Origin: Gordonia spumicola
Lineage (GTDB): Bacteria; Actinomycetota; Actinomycetes; Mycobacteriales; Mycobacteriaceae
Assembly (NCBI RefSeq): GCF_009932475.1
Contig: NZ_BJOV01000003.1
Span: forward strand, 124,001 to 188,000
Reading direction: 5' to 3'
DNA: 64,000 nt
Numbering within the stretch: the stretch's first letter is position 1; every line of letters begins with the position of its first letter. Positions 63,075 to 64,000 of the stretch are shown here, piece after piece. Below the pieces are notes generated by a model. That model was not told where the DNA came from. It was given only the letters and a program-made list of their open reading frames with translations, and ran no database searches. A program made the position numbers and the translations under genes.

Positions 63075-64000
63075 TCATCGAGCCCGCAGGAACGAGCCGG
63101 TGCGACGCGAACCGAGCGTCGGCAGCGGCACACCGTCGCGGACCACCGGCACACCGCCGACGAGGACTGCGGCGACGGTGGCGTCGTTGCGGTTCACCAT
63201 GCGCGACAGCCCGTCGTATTCGGGGACGGGGCTTTCGGCGTATTCGTCGAGAGAGTCGTCCAACCGTTCCGGATCGAGCACGAGGAGGTCCGCGCGGTCG
63301 CCGACCCGCAGGCGTCCGACGTCGAGGCCGTACCAGTCGGCGAGCTCGCCCGTCAGACGGTGCACGGCGTGTTCGACGGTCATGAACGGCGTTCCGGCGC
63401 GGTCGGCGTCGCGCACCCGGCGCAGCAGTCGGAGCCCGAAGTTGTAGAACGCCATGTTCCGCAGGTGCGCGCCCGCGTCGGAGAAGCCGAGCTGGACGCC
63501 GGGGTCGGACGCGAACGTGTTCAGCACCCGCGGGCGATGGTTGGAGATGGTGGTGCGCCACCGCACCTTCGAGCCGTGCTCGACGACGAGGTCGAGGAAC
63601 GCGTCCACCGGGTGCAGTCCGCCGCGGTCGAGGCCGACCTGGCCGAACGTCTTGCCGATGACGGTGTCGTCGGGGCATTCGACGATCTCGGCGTCGAAGA
63701 AGTCGCGGTGCCAGACGCGCGGGCCGTACTTCTTGTCGTAGTCCTTGCGGAATCGTCGCCGGTACGCCTCGTCCTGCAGCAGCGCGGCGCGCTGCTCCAT
63801 CCGGTTCGACAGGTCGAGCGCCGCCGCACCCGACCCGAACTCCTCGAACACGGGCAGGTCGATGCCGTCGGAGTACACCTCGAACGGGACCGGCAGATGC
63901 TGCCAGCGGAAGTCGCCGCCGAGCCCGTTGACGATCTTCGCGAGCAGCGGGAACACGAGCGAGACCGCGGGGATGGCCTTCACGTCGGCGGCCGACAACA
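63075..64000 (-). CDS. Amidohydrolase, D-aminoacylase-like (3' part, truncated by window end)
   Basis: About 308 residues of the C-terminal part of a metal-dependent amidohydrolase. The barrel-end motif GFSDAGAHLRN, with an Asp expected to bind metal, is followed by MTVEHAVHRLTGELADWYGLDVGRLRVGDRADLLVLDPERL, the typical closing sandwich domain of the N-acyl-D-amino-acid deacylase group. The N-terminal half with the HxH motif lies outside the window. It precedes tatD on the same strand with a 71-bp gap. In M. tuberculosis this position beside tatD is held by other genes. Confidence 0.75.
   Translation of the reverse strand, partial: LSAADVKAIPAVSLVFPLLAKIVNGLGGDFRWQHLPVPFEVYSDGIDLPVFEEFGSGAAALDLSNRMEQRAALLQDEAYRRRFRKDYDKKYGPRVWHRDFFDAEIVECPDDTVIGKTFGQVGLDRGGLHPVDAFLDLVVEHGSKVRWRTTISNHRPRVLNTFASDPGVQLGFSDAGAHLRNMAFYNFGLRLLRRVRDADRAGTPFMTVEHAVHRLTGELADWYGLDVGRLRVGDRADLLVLDPERLDDSLDEYAESPVPEYDGLSRMVNRNDATVAAVLVGGVPVVRDGVPLPTLGSRRTGSFLRAR

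Overview
The window is high-GC actinobacterial DNA. It carries a complete mce lipid-import operon, an MspA-type porin, a resuscitation-promoting factor (rpfB) and the tatD-rpfB-rsmA-ispE and glmU-prs-rplY-pth blocks. Together these point to a mycolic-acid-containing member of the Mycobacteriales. Gordonia or a close relative is my inference. No tRNA, rRNA, CRISPR array, transposase or integrase was recognised.

Layout. (1) 1-10.5 kb, minus strand: a yrbEAB-mceABCDEF operon with an Mce-associated gene and two DUF2236/MpaB oxygenase genes downstream. A divergent FadR-type GntR regulator lies upstream, resembling Mce1R of M. tuberculosis. (2) 11-17.6 kb, plus strand: glmU, prs, a DinB-like gene, arsC, a divergent limonene-epoxide-hydrolase-like gene, a secreted glycosidase, rplY and pth. 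(3) 17.6-25.1 kb: a small secreted protein and three tandem large LuxR regulators; the middle one has lost its ATPase domain. Two near-identical palindromes sit in this segment. (4) 25.2-35.5 kb: a GH1 glucosidase with an MFS exporter, two paralogous KAS III genes bracketing a drug-type ABC exporter, a DUF1023 hydrolase, prfC and a lipoprotein. (5) 35.5-38.1 kb: an AT-richer islet with an MspA-family porin, a small membrane protein, a barstar-like inhibitor and an unknown protein. (6) 38.1-57.3 kb: 3-hydroxyisobutyryl-CoA hydrolase, TetR and PucR regulators, then a large amine/ketone catabolic locus. (7) 57.3-64 kb, minus strand: an ABC-F protein, ispE, rsmA, rpfB, tatD and the 3'-terminal part of an amidohydrolase gene cut by the window end.

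The most notable region is 39.2-57.3 kb. A ten-gene, tightly overlapping minus-strand operon combines the parts of a gamma-glutamylation amine pathway (amino-acid permease, GS-like ligase, PuuD-type hydrolase, aldehyde dehydrogenase) with a ketone-opening module (Baeyer-Villiger monooxygenase, alpha/beta hydrolase, alcohol dehydrogenase, acyl-CoA ligase, crotonase). A divergent plus-strand operon adds a membrane protein, a flavin amine oxidase, a PuuB-like oxidase and a flavodoxin-like protein. The motif GTCA-WW-TGAC occurs in the promoter region of the regulators and twice between the two catabolic operons, which suggests one regulon. The logic fits complete breakdown of an amine whose deamination gives a ketone, for example an alicyclic amine; this is inference.

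Against M. tuberculosis, where tatD-rpfB-ksgA-ispE and pth-rplY-prsA-glmU lie almost side by side, the two anchor blocks keep their order and relative orientation here but are separated by about 40 kb of lineage-specific genes (17.6-57.3 kb). Dispersed TTGAG...GTCGAAA-type repeats occur in intergenic gaps.
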